A stretch of DNA of 64,000 nucleotides from Gossypium raimondii (lineage: Eukaryota; Streptophyta; Magnoliopsida; Malvales; Malvaceae): NCBI RefSeq assembly GCF_025698545.1, contig NC_068570.1, forward strand, positions 2,728,001-2,792,000. The letters are read 5' to 3'. Each line of letters starts with the position of its first letter. Positions within the stretch are counted from its first letter, which is position 1. Below the pieces are notes generated by a model. That model saw only the letters and a list, made by a program, of their open reading frames with translations, made no database searches and was not told where the DNA came from. A program made the position numbers and the translations under genes. This document shows positions 10,187 through 21,060 of the stretch, piece by piece.

Positions 10187-12040
10187 GGGCAAATTGCACC
10201 CAAAGTCACTAAACTATCAGTAAATTCAAGTTTTGATCACTCAGTTTTAAAAAGTTACAAATTAAACTATTCAAAAGTCTTAATTTAAGCCATCGAACTA
10301 TTGAAAGTTTTTATTTCACTGAGCTATTAAGTTTTTTTTTTAAGTTCAGCTAGTTAGCTCTAAGAGACAATTTAATGATCGGTACGGCGGATTAGTACCA
10401 ATTGACTAGTAAAAGAATATACATTAGATCCAAGTCAATATGATAGTCAGTGTTGAAGATCGAAAAAAAAAGTTATTTGGATTTTGGTTCACAAATTCGT
10501 GACTGATAACATGTTAATTTGCATGACATTTTCTGTTTAATTCGGTTTATTTCTGAATTTATCCCTGCTAAATTAGTACTTTTATGTTTTAATCTTGTCA
10601 GGGATGCAATTGGGACGCTAAGAAACAAAAACGAGCAAAGAAGGACCAAATTGAAACACAATCAATAAAATGAGGTCAAATAAAAAATGTGGAGAAAGCC
10701 AAGTACTCATCAGATGTTTTGACTTTGTAAAAGCTAAAAATAAAAAAATATTATTTTATTTTTTCTATTAATTTTTTATTTGATTTTATGTTAAAGTGAC
10801 TAAGGCCAAAATTAGTAAATTCCATGACCTTAATTTCAGTTTGGAATTGAATAGAATTATTTTCTTTTTCATTTACATTTCCTTGTTTTTACAAAATTGG
10901 TCTAATTGCCTTCCAAGTACCTTTCTTTCCCATTCTTCACCATCATCATCAATTTACCTTTCAAAGTCTACAAAGCATGAATAATTTCATGCTTCACTAA
11001 ATTTTATCTTAGCTTTGGGTAGTGTTCTTTTCGGTCAGGAATCGTAAGATACGTATTCGTGCTAAAAATCCTCTCAATCGATATTCATTTTTTTCCTAAG
11101 TATTGGGATAGACAACTCATCCCTTAAAGTTAAACTCGATTTCAAGTCAAAGTGCACGTTGGGTTGGAGTCGTGTTTGCTGACAGTTGGAAAAACGAGTC
11201 GGTCGTGCTTTATTTGGATCTCCGAGAACAAATCAAGGAATAAGTGATCGGGTTTAAACAACTCATGCGGTTGAGGCCGTTGATTCGAGTTGGGTTCTTC
11301 AAAGCGCAAGGTTGCCAGAATCTTGAATCGGGAACACGTGTATCTCGGTTAGATAATCGGTAAGGGTTGGTTTGCAGGCCGTATCGAGACCAGCTATGAG
11401 AGGAAGAATTGGTGGTTAGGACGTTCTTAACTACTATAACCAACTTATTGTTTACAGGAGAAAATTAATTTTCAGGGATCGATTCAGAAATCCGGAATCC
11501 ACTGAGTCTAAGGCTAATACTTATTATCTCTGTTTACAAAAGTCTGAATTTATTTCCAGATCTAAATTTATTTCTAATATTAATTAATTGTTTATTTATG
11601 CTGATTTGAATGTTTACTTTCTAAACATTTCAAAACTTCCCTGATTTATTTGTTTATTTTTTAGCAGGTCCGTTTGGAGTCATGGGCACGACTTTTGTCA
11701 CGACTTTCGACACGATAAAAATTCTGATCACAAGTTAAATACGGAAGTTGATTATAACATCCAATCCATGTGGACTCGACCCTACTACCACTCTTTACTA
11801 CTATTTAGAATTATTTTGTAGGAATTATTTTTGGTGGTTTTGACACCTATCAGTAACCTTTAAAGTTGTTCGGTGAAAAAAAAATTTAACTATAGAAGAG
11901 AGAGGAAGGAGAGCTTTTAATTGGTATAGGTAATGCGAATAGAGAAAGCCACACAACAATTATTTTGAATATCCTAATGACTTAAATAAAAACTTTTAAA
12001 CAATTTAGTGACCATTTTATAATTTTTTTAAGTTGAGTGT
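10187..12040 (+). repeat. MITE family A, copy 2, split by a 1.35-kb insertion
   Basis: The left part (10187-10503) runs from gggcaaattgcaccc through gatcggtacggcgg to ttggattttggttcac. The right part (11853-12040) resumes with aaagttgttcggtgaaaaa and ends ttaagttgagtg. Aligned to copies 1 and 3, the two parts are contiguous once 10504-11852 is removed. The far right end is truncated. Confidence 0.75.
10504..11852. mobile_element. TG...CA insertion (probable solo LTR) within MITE A
   Basis: The insert begins TGATAACATG and ends GACACCTATCA, and is flanked by gtgac (10499-10503) and gtaac (11853-11857), a 5-bp target duplication with one mismatch. It is 1349 bp with no gag or pol frame. The 3' part (about 11680-11850) is familiar from plant LTR or LTR-adjacent sequence (ggactcgaccctactacc). 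The other open frames inside show no known domain. Confidence 0.65.
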
Positions 12041-12894
12041 TTAAAACGTAAAATTATAAATAAAAAATTTTACAAAGATAAGCACTAACCTATCTTTGCA
12101 AGCTCCTCAAAACTCAAATATCAATTCTTTTTTACCATTTGCAGAGTGGGGAGTAGGGGACCATTGTGTTAATTTATAAGAAAGGAGACAAAAAAAAAAC
12201 TATTTTTGGGGTCAAGACGCATGGCCAACTGGAGAATAGCAGCATCGCCACCATGTTAGGCGACACCTTTATTGTCAATGTGATTAGTCGATCACGATAA
12301 CCGACCCCTACAAACATTCTATGTTTTTTTTTTTTTGAAATTTTAAATCAGTGTGGCCAACATGTTAGGTTACACCAGTATGTTCAGTCGTATTTCCTCA
12401 ATATTTCTTCAGCATTTTATGTTTATAAAATTAACACAGTTAAAAATATCGATGTCACCACCCTACTTGGCTACATCACTTAAAAAGTAATTTTTTTTCA
12501 ATTGATATGATTTGCTTATGATGGGTGTGCTGTTGAAGTCGGAGTTGCCTGATAATATGGAGTGACTGAATTTTACTCTTCAAAACATATTATTCTTGTA
12601 AATAATCTACAACTGACCTCATTTTCGTAAATAATTTTTTTATGTAAAAAAAAACCCAAATTAGATTTTTAAATGGAGTAAGTTTTCCTTTTCTTTTAAT
12701 GTTTTCTTCCTCCACAATACTTCAATTAAGAACTTACTTAAAAGATATGGAATTGATGTTTACCATTTGAGTCATCATATTTTTATATGTATTAAAATTT
12801 TAAACATAACAACTCCGATGTTTGATCCATGGACCAAAGGTGTTAATCCTATACCCACATCACGAGATCAAATGCCGAAAATTACTTATTAATG

Positions 12895-12933
<39 letters not shown>

Positions 12934-13190
12934 GCGGTAATTTTATTGTTTTCATGGAATTTAGCTTCAAATGATATATATATATATATAGTATTAAATT
13001 TATTATTTTATTTATAACTTTTTTCCATTTAAAATTAACAAATCTAATAATATAAATGTTAATATTGGGTACGTATTCTTTTTATTCTACAAGCGGTTTT
13101 AAAAATAATTATGTATCCTTTTATTAAAACATTTTACTATTCATTTCTTAACCCTACGTAGAGTTCAAAAACTCATTATACCAACTTATT
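12041..13190. other. Gene-free AT-rich stretch
   Basis: No coding sequence is recognisable. It contains simple repeats (listed separately) and a second TA run at 12975-12990. At 12225-12480 there are repeated words (caccatgttaggcgacacc, ccaacatgttaggttacacc), perhaps a decayed tandem or TE fragment. Confidence 0.4.
12895..12933. repeat. Compound microsatellite (AT)n(GT)n
   Basis: About eight AT units are followed by about eleven GT units. Confidence 0.9.
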
Positions 13191-13276
13191 GAGTTTTAGC
13201 TCGATTGACATGGACATTATTATCAATATAAGACGTGAATTCAAGTGCGCTAAAACGCATTATCCTCTTATTTTGA
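13191..13276 (+). mobile_element. SINE family C, partial copy
   Basis: It reads gagttttagctcgattgaca (A box-like) and then, about 40 bp on, gtgaattcaagtgcgc (B box-like) and taaaacgcattatcctc. The same order of words is seen on the minus strand at 16258-16456 and 60805-60992, and on the plus strand at 55998-56090. It lies about 480 bp beyond the stop codon of the WAV3-like gene. Confidence 0.6.
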
Positions 13277-13750
13277 GACTATAATAAGATTATTAAAAAA
13301 AAAAACCTCATTCTACCAAATATTGTTGTATAATATATGAATATAGATATTAGGTAACTTCAATTATAGGTTATATCATCATCATTATTCAAAGTTGAAA
13401 AAGTAAAATAATAACATTAAATAGAGAGAAAGAATGATAAGAAAATGATTCAGTCATCATTACATTTTCACGTCCTATCCCAATCATTCTTTTAAATGAT
13501 AGCATCATAATTATGAATAATAAATTCACTTCCAAATATAAAAGAATTAATTAAAAGACAAAAGATAAAAACTAAAAGAAATTGTTTGATCATAAAAATT
13601 TCCTACAAATACACACATTTTCCCTTTTTACTTAAATTAAAAAAAAAAGGATAAATAAAAATCCGAATTTTCCCCTAATATAATCATATATATTCATTTT
13701 AACTTCTTTTTTTTTTCATTTTTTTATTAAAAATAACAATATTAGAAAAA

Positions 13751-15823
13751 CTAAAATCTAGCATTTTCGAAGCCGTGTAGATCACTGACTTTATTCTTCA
13801 CCATGGCCACTTTAGCCAACTTCTCAGCCGTTCTCCAAGCCGATGACGGTGTTAGTGGCTCCCCATTCTCATCCATCACCACCATAATCGCCTCCCTTTC
13901 TCGTTCCCTCTCGTTCACCCGCCGCCGTTGGATTTCCACCATCTGTTGTTTCATCCGCTGCAATTCCGTCAGCTCGGCTTCTAACCCTCGCACGTACTCC
14001 GCCACCGTCAACGAATTCGACTGCATTAACAATGCTCTAGCCGAAGCCAACAGATGGTGTGCACTTGTCAAGTCGTTACCACACTCAATTAACCTCCTCG
14101 ACTCGGCTATGGCTCGAGTCGTTATGAAAAAGAATCTAAACTGTTCGATCTCAGGAGCCGGTGATCGAACGGCGTTCGGCTGAGGAACGAGAAGGGATTG
14201 ATCTCGGCCGTATACGACTTCTTGCGAAACCGGATCTTTGTAAAGACAACGAACACACATCACGTGATTGGACCTGACCGCCGACGTCGGAACTTTGAGT
14301 TCCACGAGTAAATCCCTTTCTTCCTCGGCGTAGAAATCACCCAGCCGGACTGAGCCGGAAGTTAAAACGGTCGGCTTCCCGTTACATGAGTAAACGGCTG
14401 TGATTTCAGCCGGAGCTGAGTCAGGGGCAAAGCTGAGCTGGATTCTCAAATCTTGAACCACGACACTAAATATCCCACTCATACATTTAGCAAACGCGTC
14501 CTCAGCCGGGTCATGACTAAACCCACCGGTTTGTCCCAAACCGAAAGAGTGAACCGGGATTTCAATATGAGCGAAACGAGCGGAAGACACGTGGCTTGAA
14601 CGAAGCCGTTGATTTGAACCTCTTTCATCGTGACCGTCAGATAACAACATAATACCAGCAACCGGATTTCTCTCCCTCCGATCTTCAAGCACTTTCGTAG
14701 CTTTCTTAAACGCATCGCAAACGCTAGTCCCTTGACCACACACAAGCCGATCAATAATGTGCCGAGCAGCTCGTTGACCTTGAGCCGTCATCCTCCGTAA
14801 AGGCAACAACCGTTTTGAACTACCCGAGAAAGCCACAATAGAAAGCCTATCAGCAGAGCCGAGCGAAGAAATGACTAAACGCATCGCACGTTTCAACATC
14901 TGAAGCTTACCACCGTTCATACTACCGCTCACGTCAAGAAGCGTAACCAAATCAATAGGCCCACGACGTGAAAGGTCCAAAAACGACGCCGTCTTACGTG
15001 AAGGGGCTTTTATTTTCAAAGCCACGGCATAAGTTTCATATCCACGGCCAACTGAAACAACCGCCGTTTCAGGTGATAACCGGACTTGTACATTCCTCGA
15101 ATCACGGCCGTTGAATGGGTGTACTTCGATGGATGAAGGGTTGGGATTCACGAAGAATCCTTGAAACTCCTCTACATCGCCGCCGCTTTCTTCTTCGTGT
15201 TCATCAGCTTCTGGAATAGGAACGAAACGACCACCACCAGCGGTTGGTGAAAGCAATGGCTCATCGTCATCGTAAGATCTCAAATCCGGTTTGGGCTTTG
15301 GCTGGTTAATACTTCTGGGGATTTTATGAATAGAAAGAAGTGGAACATCTTTCCAAGTAGTATTACAAACAGGACAAACAAGTGAATCATATTTACGAAC
15401 ATGAGCAGCTATACAAGGAAAATGAAAAGCATGTGAACATTCCGCCGTGTAAATCGCCGTCCCTTGACCTGTCTTCACACTATTCAAACATATCCCACAA
15501 GTACTCTGCCAAAAAAAGAAAAAATTCGAACTTTGTTAACAAGAAGATTCAAACTTTATCCACATTTCGAAATGTTAAAATTCACTTACTCTGAACTTGA
15601 AGCTATTACGAAAAAGTGAGAGCTTTAGTGGTGAACGAGGAGAAGAAGGATTTGATGCTTTAGGGGTGTTTTCATTTGTGGAAGATGGTTGAAGACGAGG
15701 AGTAGAAGGGTTACTTCCACTACTAAAAAAGCTTAACTTTGCACAATTTTTAGGACTAGGAACAGTGGTTTCAGGTTCTCTAGGGGTTGCAGTACAAAAG
15801 GCTCTTCTCCAACCAGTTGCCAT
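13751..15823 (-). CDS. WAVH: WAV3-family RING/VWA E3 ubiquitin ligase (WAVH1/WAVH2-like)
   Basis: Predicted E3 ubiquitin ligase of the WAVY GROWTH 3 family, which acts in root gravitropism and auxin response. Exon 1 is 15823-15590 (78 codons), the intron is 15589-15506 (84 bp, GT-AG, phase 0) and exon 2 is 15505-13751; the protein is 662 aa. The N-terminus MATGWRRAFCT is typical of the family and is followed by a Ser/Pro-rich stretch. The intron falls just before a RING finger (Cys81-Cys125: CGIC, AECSHAFHFPC, CPVC). A von Willebrand A domain follows (about 260-430) with the metal-site words DVSGS (269-273), Thr338 and Asp368 (LLSDG). The C-terminal part is helical and charged. All eight RING ligands and the MIDAS residues are present, so it looks functional. 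A TATAAATA lies at 16144-16151 and an AATAAA at 13723-13728. Family and domains are seen in sequence; the WAVH subgroup rests on the neighbouring IAA9-like gene. Confidence 0.95.
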
Positions 15824-16143
15824 TTTCTTTTTTAATTATAAGAGACGAAGAAAAAAGGGGTTGTTTTTTATGGATCTAAGGCTGAGGCAGAAGAGAAGAC
15901 AAAAGGGTAAAGATCAAAGGTTTTAAAGATACAAGCATGGGGGGTTTTAATTGCAGAAAAAAGAAATTATAAAGAGACAAAGTAATGGAATTTTTAGCTT
16001 TCTTTTTTCTCTTCTCTCTCTTTTGCTTTAAAGAATGGTCCCCTAAAAGGTTTCTGCAACTAAAATGGGGGTTGTAGAGATCTGCAGCTTCTTTTTTTCT
16101 CTTATTTCCGAAACCTAGAGGGAAGGTTCTCTTCCCCGATGAA

Positions 16144-16151
16144 TATTTATA
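16144..16151 (-). promoter_or_regulatory. TATA box of the WAV3-like gene
   Basis: On the minus strand TATAAATA stands about 320 bp before the start codon. It is followed by a GA-rich leader (reverse complement of the CT-rich run at about 16005-16025), common in plant 5' untranslated regions. Transcription probably starts near 16110-16120; this is inferred from spacing only. Confidence 0.5.
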
Positions 16152-16257
16152 TTCGTTGCAAATGATTAATTTAAGGTCAAAATTGTATACAAAGTCCTTC
16201 CACTATGTGGATTTTGCGATTTTAGTCATCTATTATAATAGTCTCTTATTTCTCAAA

Positions 16258-16456
16258 ATGCGTGTATTTTCAATTTTTTTGAACAATTTTATTATAAGTT
16301 CTGATTATATTTGTGTTTTTCTTGACAGAATGCCTAAAATTACCTATTGCCCATTCTCGACCCCATAAATAGAAGGATAATGTGCTTCAGCGCACTTAAA
16401 TCCGCGTCCTCCTACATTGATAATAATATTAATATCAATTGAGTTAAGACTAAATA
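16258..16456 (-). mobile_element. SINE family C, longer copy, upstream of the WAV3-like gene
   Basis: On the minus strand it runs from gtcttaactcaattgatatt through aggaggacgcggatttaagt and gcgctgaagcacattatcc to ggtaattttaggcattctgtc. The copy at 60805-60992 matches over the full length (both contain ttttaggcat and aaccggaac/atcagaac-like tails), which shows that the family is at least 180 bp. It sits about 100 bp beyond the putative TATA box of the ligase gene. Confidence 0.6.
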
Positions 16457-17289
16457 TTGAGGCCAATTTGTTTCCCTTAATTATTTCTACTACCTTACCA
16501 CTTGGCTACACCCCATTTAGATTTCTATTTGAAACTACTAAACATTAGTAAGGGTATTCGTTATTCGTCAATTTCGGTTCCAAATAACTATAGTTATGGA
16601 ATAAATTAGATTTTTGCTATGATTTTTACACATATAGATGGAAAATTAAATCGAACTTATTCATCATTACATAGAATTTAATTAAGATAAGTGTATGAAA
16701 GTATGATTTCTTCTTAAAATATATAGTTAAGAGAATATAGAATTTGACTTTTTTGGCCAAACTATAGAATTTGACCTTAATTAAAAGAGATTTTAACATT
16801 GTTTGACCGCCACGTTACCGTTCAAACAATGAGGTGAGAAAGTATCCAGTCTTCATTCACCACGTTATCCCACACCGACCCGTTAAAATAGAACCCCCAG
16901 GCCTTTCATGCTCCATGCGCTTTGTGTATCCCTGTCTTCACGCGCCGCTTCGATGCGTGCTCTTCATTCTCGTCTCCTGCGAGTGAGGTGGAAAATCCTT
17001 TTGAGGGCTCTGTTATTTCATGCATGATTCACATACGGTAGGTTGTCAGTGATATTGTATTTAAATGCTATGCATATCATTGTAGTTTTTTAAATTCTGC
17101 TAATCTTAACCGTTCATCAACTTGAATCATTGAGTTCATATTGAACTACCACATCATCATCATCATTCAACCATTATTTTTCTTCTTTTTTTTCTTTCTA
17201 AAATTGGTATAAAAGTTAAATCACAATTTTTATAATTTATTTCAAATTTACAAACTGGTAGCATTCTCGATATTTTATTTAATAGCTTG
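16457..17289. other. Gene-free stretch
   Basis: No coding region recognised. The segment 16800-17000 is less AT-rich than its surroundings (ccacgttaccg, cacgcgccgcttcgatgcg) but has no sustained open frame. Confidence 0.35.
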
Positions 17290-17553
17290 TATTTTATTTT
17301 ATCTACTTAAAAATTAAATAAATTGGTCATTTTTATTAAATTTTTTATTCATTTGTACTGTTAAAAATTGAAATGGTTAACAGAATAATCAAACAACGAC
17401 ACATGACATGCCATATGTACCTTGTGCTCACATGCATTGATCAATTTGTAACCGTAGAAATAAATGAATTTTTAGCAAAATGATCCGTTTTGAGTAAAAA
17501 TGATCAAATGCAATTTGACTCCCAGTAAACCTCTATGATACTTTTACCAATAA
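17290..17553. repeat. Foldback MITE family B, diverged partial copy
   Basis: It shares the central words with the four better copies at 34021, 35911, 39603 and 57250: attggtcatttttatta, gacacatgacatgccatatgtacc, and the right end cctctatgatacttttacc. The left end is missing. Confidence 0.55.
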
Positions 17554-18443
17554 CACATCAATGTGATGGTTTAAGATGTATTCTAGTGAATTAATTTGGA
17601 CTGCATTAATTATTTAGTTCTATGTTTACAATGAATAACTTCGGTATTAATATAATTGTAAAGTATAACTTCCAAAAAGTCATGTAGAGTGTAATAGTAA
17701 TACACATTAGACTTTCAAATCTTAGAAATAACACTGTGAAAAGAGATAGTCATGATTTAAAAATAAATTTTCATAAACCGTAAAAAAATATGAAAAATAC
17801 CTTGATTTCACCTTAAAAAATCTACTAACATTGTTATTAATATGATAACATTTTATATTTATATATTATATGTATAAACAATTATTTTAAATACCAAAAT
17901 AGATGAATAAATTTACTTTTGAAGGACACATAATCAAAACTAAAATTTTATTTATATAATAAAATAAAGATAATTAATTTTAGTAGGAATCTAGGATGGC
18001 AGAGTGGCAGGGTAGAGAGTGGTTAAAATTTTAGTAAATAAAATAAAAGTAAGGGAACCATGAAGTCAAATTCAGCAGGCTTTGGGAATTTGCAAATCTT
18101 TGAAATTTTAATTATTGGATTTTTATCTATATATATATTATTATCAATACAGGAGAATATATATTTGAATATATTGAAGTGCATTATTTTTTTATTTGTG
18201 GGCTATGGGTAGTTTTAGACATTATCTTAAAAAACGAAACATATATGATTAAAAATATAATAAAATTATTTTTAAAAAATTATCAAATCTTTGTTGAAGG
18301 TAATTTCACACTCTAACAAAATTACTCAATTATTAATTTTATATTTAGTATTGTATTATTATGAATACATATAACTTAAAAATATTAAAATCATTAAAAT
18401 AAAATATATAACCAATATCTAATGATTAAATTAATAATTAACA
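17554..18443. other. Gene-free stretch
   Basis: AT-rich without recognisable genes. The part 17755-17960 resembles 30600-30860 and 53820-54070 (tttatatttatatattatatgtataaacaattat..), pointing to a further dispersed MITE-like family. Confidence 0.35.
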
Positions 18444-18912
18444 AAAGGTTATATTTTACTATTAGTCCTACAATATGCATAAGCTATGAATTTAGTCATT
18501 ATACTTTAATTTGATCTTTTCAATCTTTGTACTTTTCAAATTTGACACGGCAAATATATTATCATATGTTAGTGTTGTGTCATTAGTTATTTTCATATAT
18601 TATTCACAAAAAGTTAGTTAATGGATTTAACTATAGTTGTTTGTGTCAAGACTAAAGTTTTGAAATTCAAAAGTTTTCCAGACTAAGAATGACCCAATTG
18701 GAGTACATGTATTAAATCTACAATTTCACGCATAGTATATTATTAATAGCAAATTTTAACCAATTGAATTTAACTATTATTGTTTGGATCATGATTAAAA
18801 TTTTAAAATTTTAAAAGCTCAAGAACTAAAATTGACTAAATCAAAAATATAAAGATTAAATTTGATCAAATTAAAGTATAAGACTAAATTCATAACTTAC
18901 CCAAATAGCAAA
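18444..18912. repeat. Foldback repeat, about 470 bp
   Basis: The left arm contains tatgaatttagtcattatac followed by tttaatttgatc. The right arm contains the reverse complement (gatcaaattaaagtataaga followed by ctaaattcata). The arms are each roughly 90 bp and imperfect. No coding capacity; a MITE-like inverted repeat. Confidence 0.6.
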
Positions 18913-19055
18913 CTTTAACCCTTAATAAGAATATTAATAAATATCTAATCACACTTAATTTAGATAACTCTTAACCTCTCCCCCTCCAAATAAAAAATAA
19001 AAAATTTGGGGGGCTTTTGTGTTTTTAGTTTTGATTGATAGATAGCAAAATGGTT

Positions 19056-19440
19056 AAATAACCTTTTGGTGCTTGAACTTTCCAACTATTCTTAAATTAG
19101 GGTTTAAATTATTTTTTTGTCTAAATTAGTCCTTGAATTTTGCAATTGTTCCCATTTTATTTTGTCAAAATTAGCCCTTGATATTTCTTTGAAAATCCTA
19201 AAGTTTAGGCCCCAATGCGAGAGCAATTACCAAGTTCAAAAATTAACTTGGACAAAAAAAGTTCAAGCCCTAATGTTGAAACGATTGCCTAGTTCAAGCC
19301 TTAATATGAAAACAATTATCAAGTTTAAGGACTAACTTGAATAGAAAACATTCAAACCCCAATGTGAGTTGTTAACAAATTTAGGCCTCAAATAAAAAAT
19401 TAAACCCATAATAGTAAACTAGTGTTTCTATTTTCATCTA
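19056..19440. repeat. Inverted-repeat element of the 'ttagtccttgaa' type
   Basis: The left half holds plus-strand words such as ctaaattagtccttgaattt and the right half their reverse complements (aaggactaacttgaata). In between are several copies of caagttcaag/caatgcgagagcaattacca-like words. The structure is that of a decayed MITE. Confidence 0.45.
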
Positions 19441-20569
19441 TAAAGTATGAACACAACATTTTACTTATAAAAAAGATCAATTTTTTTACTATTAAACCCT
19501 AAACCCTATGTATTAGGTGACGTTTTTGTAAGAATAGTCACATGGGGAAAGGTGATGAAAGTTGAAACTGAAGAGATTCAGAAGCTTTTTTTTGTCAAAA
19601 TGTCAACTCCTTTGTTCCACACCCAATCTTTAATGTAATCATTATTTACACTTTTAATCATAGTTAGGCATACCTAAAACCCCACCTTTTCTATTTTCTT
19701 GTGAAAAATAAAAAATAAAAAACCCAAATTTTTTTTTACCTCTAGTTTAGGGTTTAGGTGGCTAATAGTGTGTATTTGTAGTGATGTTTTAACTAATTGT
19801 TGTGCTTATGTTTTGGGAGACAACACTCAACTATTAGCCAAAGTTTTATTACCATACATAGAAAAACAGAAAGCAATAAATGCATGCAGTCCTTATTAAT
19901 TAATGGTGTGAGGGACTAATTTATTAATTAACTTGGGTATTTGTGGACATTCCAAATTTGGGTAGGAATTTGTCTAGCAATGTAGTAGTGAAATAATTGT
20001 TTATATGAGGTTCAAATCCCTGGTCTCTAGGGTACATTGGAACTGCAAATTTGATAGTTTCTGCGACAAGCAAAGGGAAGTATAAAATTAGAAAATTTTA
20101 GTATACTATATTGATAATAAAATAAAAAATAATGCGTACTATTTTGATGATATGAGTTTGGGAATGGGACTATACAATAGTTGATTATTGACCAAATGTC
20201 TACTTGATGTTGTTTCATTTGCCTACTGATTTTTTAAAATATATAGAATAGTACCATAAATAAATCAAAGGGTGAGAAATAAGAGAGTTTATATTCAAAT
20301 ACCATTAATCCATCTTCAAACTGAGATTTTATGAAAGAATATCTGAAATTTTATCATTTTTAGGGGTTCAAAGTATAATTTTACTTTTACTAATTTAAAA
20401 CATTAAATAGCCAAAATGGAATCCATTTTAAGGGAGTCAACCCCTGGCCCTGCCAACCCCCCTAGATTCGCCCTTGACCTTGAAGTCATTATTGTTAGAA
20501 GTGTTTTTACTTGAATGCCACCTGGAATTAGATAGGACTGTGCACAAACTGTAAAACGGATGAGGACAC
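19441..20569. other. Gene-free stretch
   Basis: No gene is visible. A plant telobox-like word (aaaccctaaaccct, about 19493-19507) occurs once. The region 20430-20480 (cctggccctgccaacccccc) resembles a decayed TIR-element end. Confidence 0.35.
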
Positions 20570-21060
20570 CTGTGGTCAGAGGCAAATTTTGGGGGGATTA
20601 GCAAGGGCTCCGCCCCCCGTGCCCTAAAATTTTTAAAATTTCTTTTAAGTCCCTTTAAATTTAAAAAAAAATTAATTTGATATTATAATGTGGTGTCTAA
20701 AAAAGGACAATTTTGTGTTAGGCCCTCAAAGTTTTTCAATCTTTTTAATTTGATTTATTTCATAGAATTTATAATTTTTTAGTGATAAATTTAGTAACAT
20801 TTTTAGTTTAGTTTGATAAATTAATATGGAGTAGTATCTAAATATTAATTTGTTAAAGATAAAGCTTAGTAGTTGCAGCATGAATGAGATAAAAGATAAT
20901 CTTAAATAATTATAATATCTAATAAAAAATTGAGCATTTGACTTCTATTATAAACTCAAACCCTAAACTCAAGTTTTAAACTTTGGATTTGAGGTTTAAA
21001 GTTTTGAATCTGGGATTTAGGGCTGGGGTTCGAGGTTTGAAGTTCGGGGTTCAAGATAAA
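20570..21060. repeat. TE fragments and a degenerate telomere-like stretch
   Basis: At 20580-20640 the text aaattttggggggattagca and ggctccgccccc is of a kind found at the ends of plant TIR elements; it resembles the ends of the element at 1057-4458 (ggagcc, tggctc). At 20953-21056 irregular repeats of ggtttaggg-like words (aaaccctaaactcaagtttt; ggatttagggctggggttcg) form an interstitial telomere-like tract, too degenerate to be a true telomeric array. Confidence 0.4.

Noticed and set aside
13803..14183. 126-codon open frame opposite the WAV3-like gene
   Set aside because: It is the antisense shadow of a real coding exon with conserved domains.
20953..21056. Interstitial telomere repeat
   Set aside because: The ggtttaggg-like words are irregular and interrupted; they do not form an array of the plant telomere unit.
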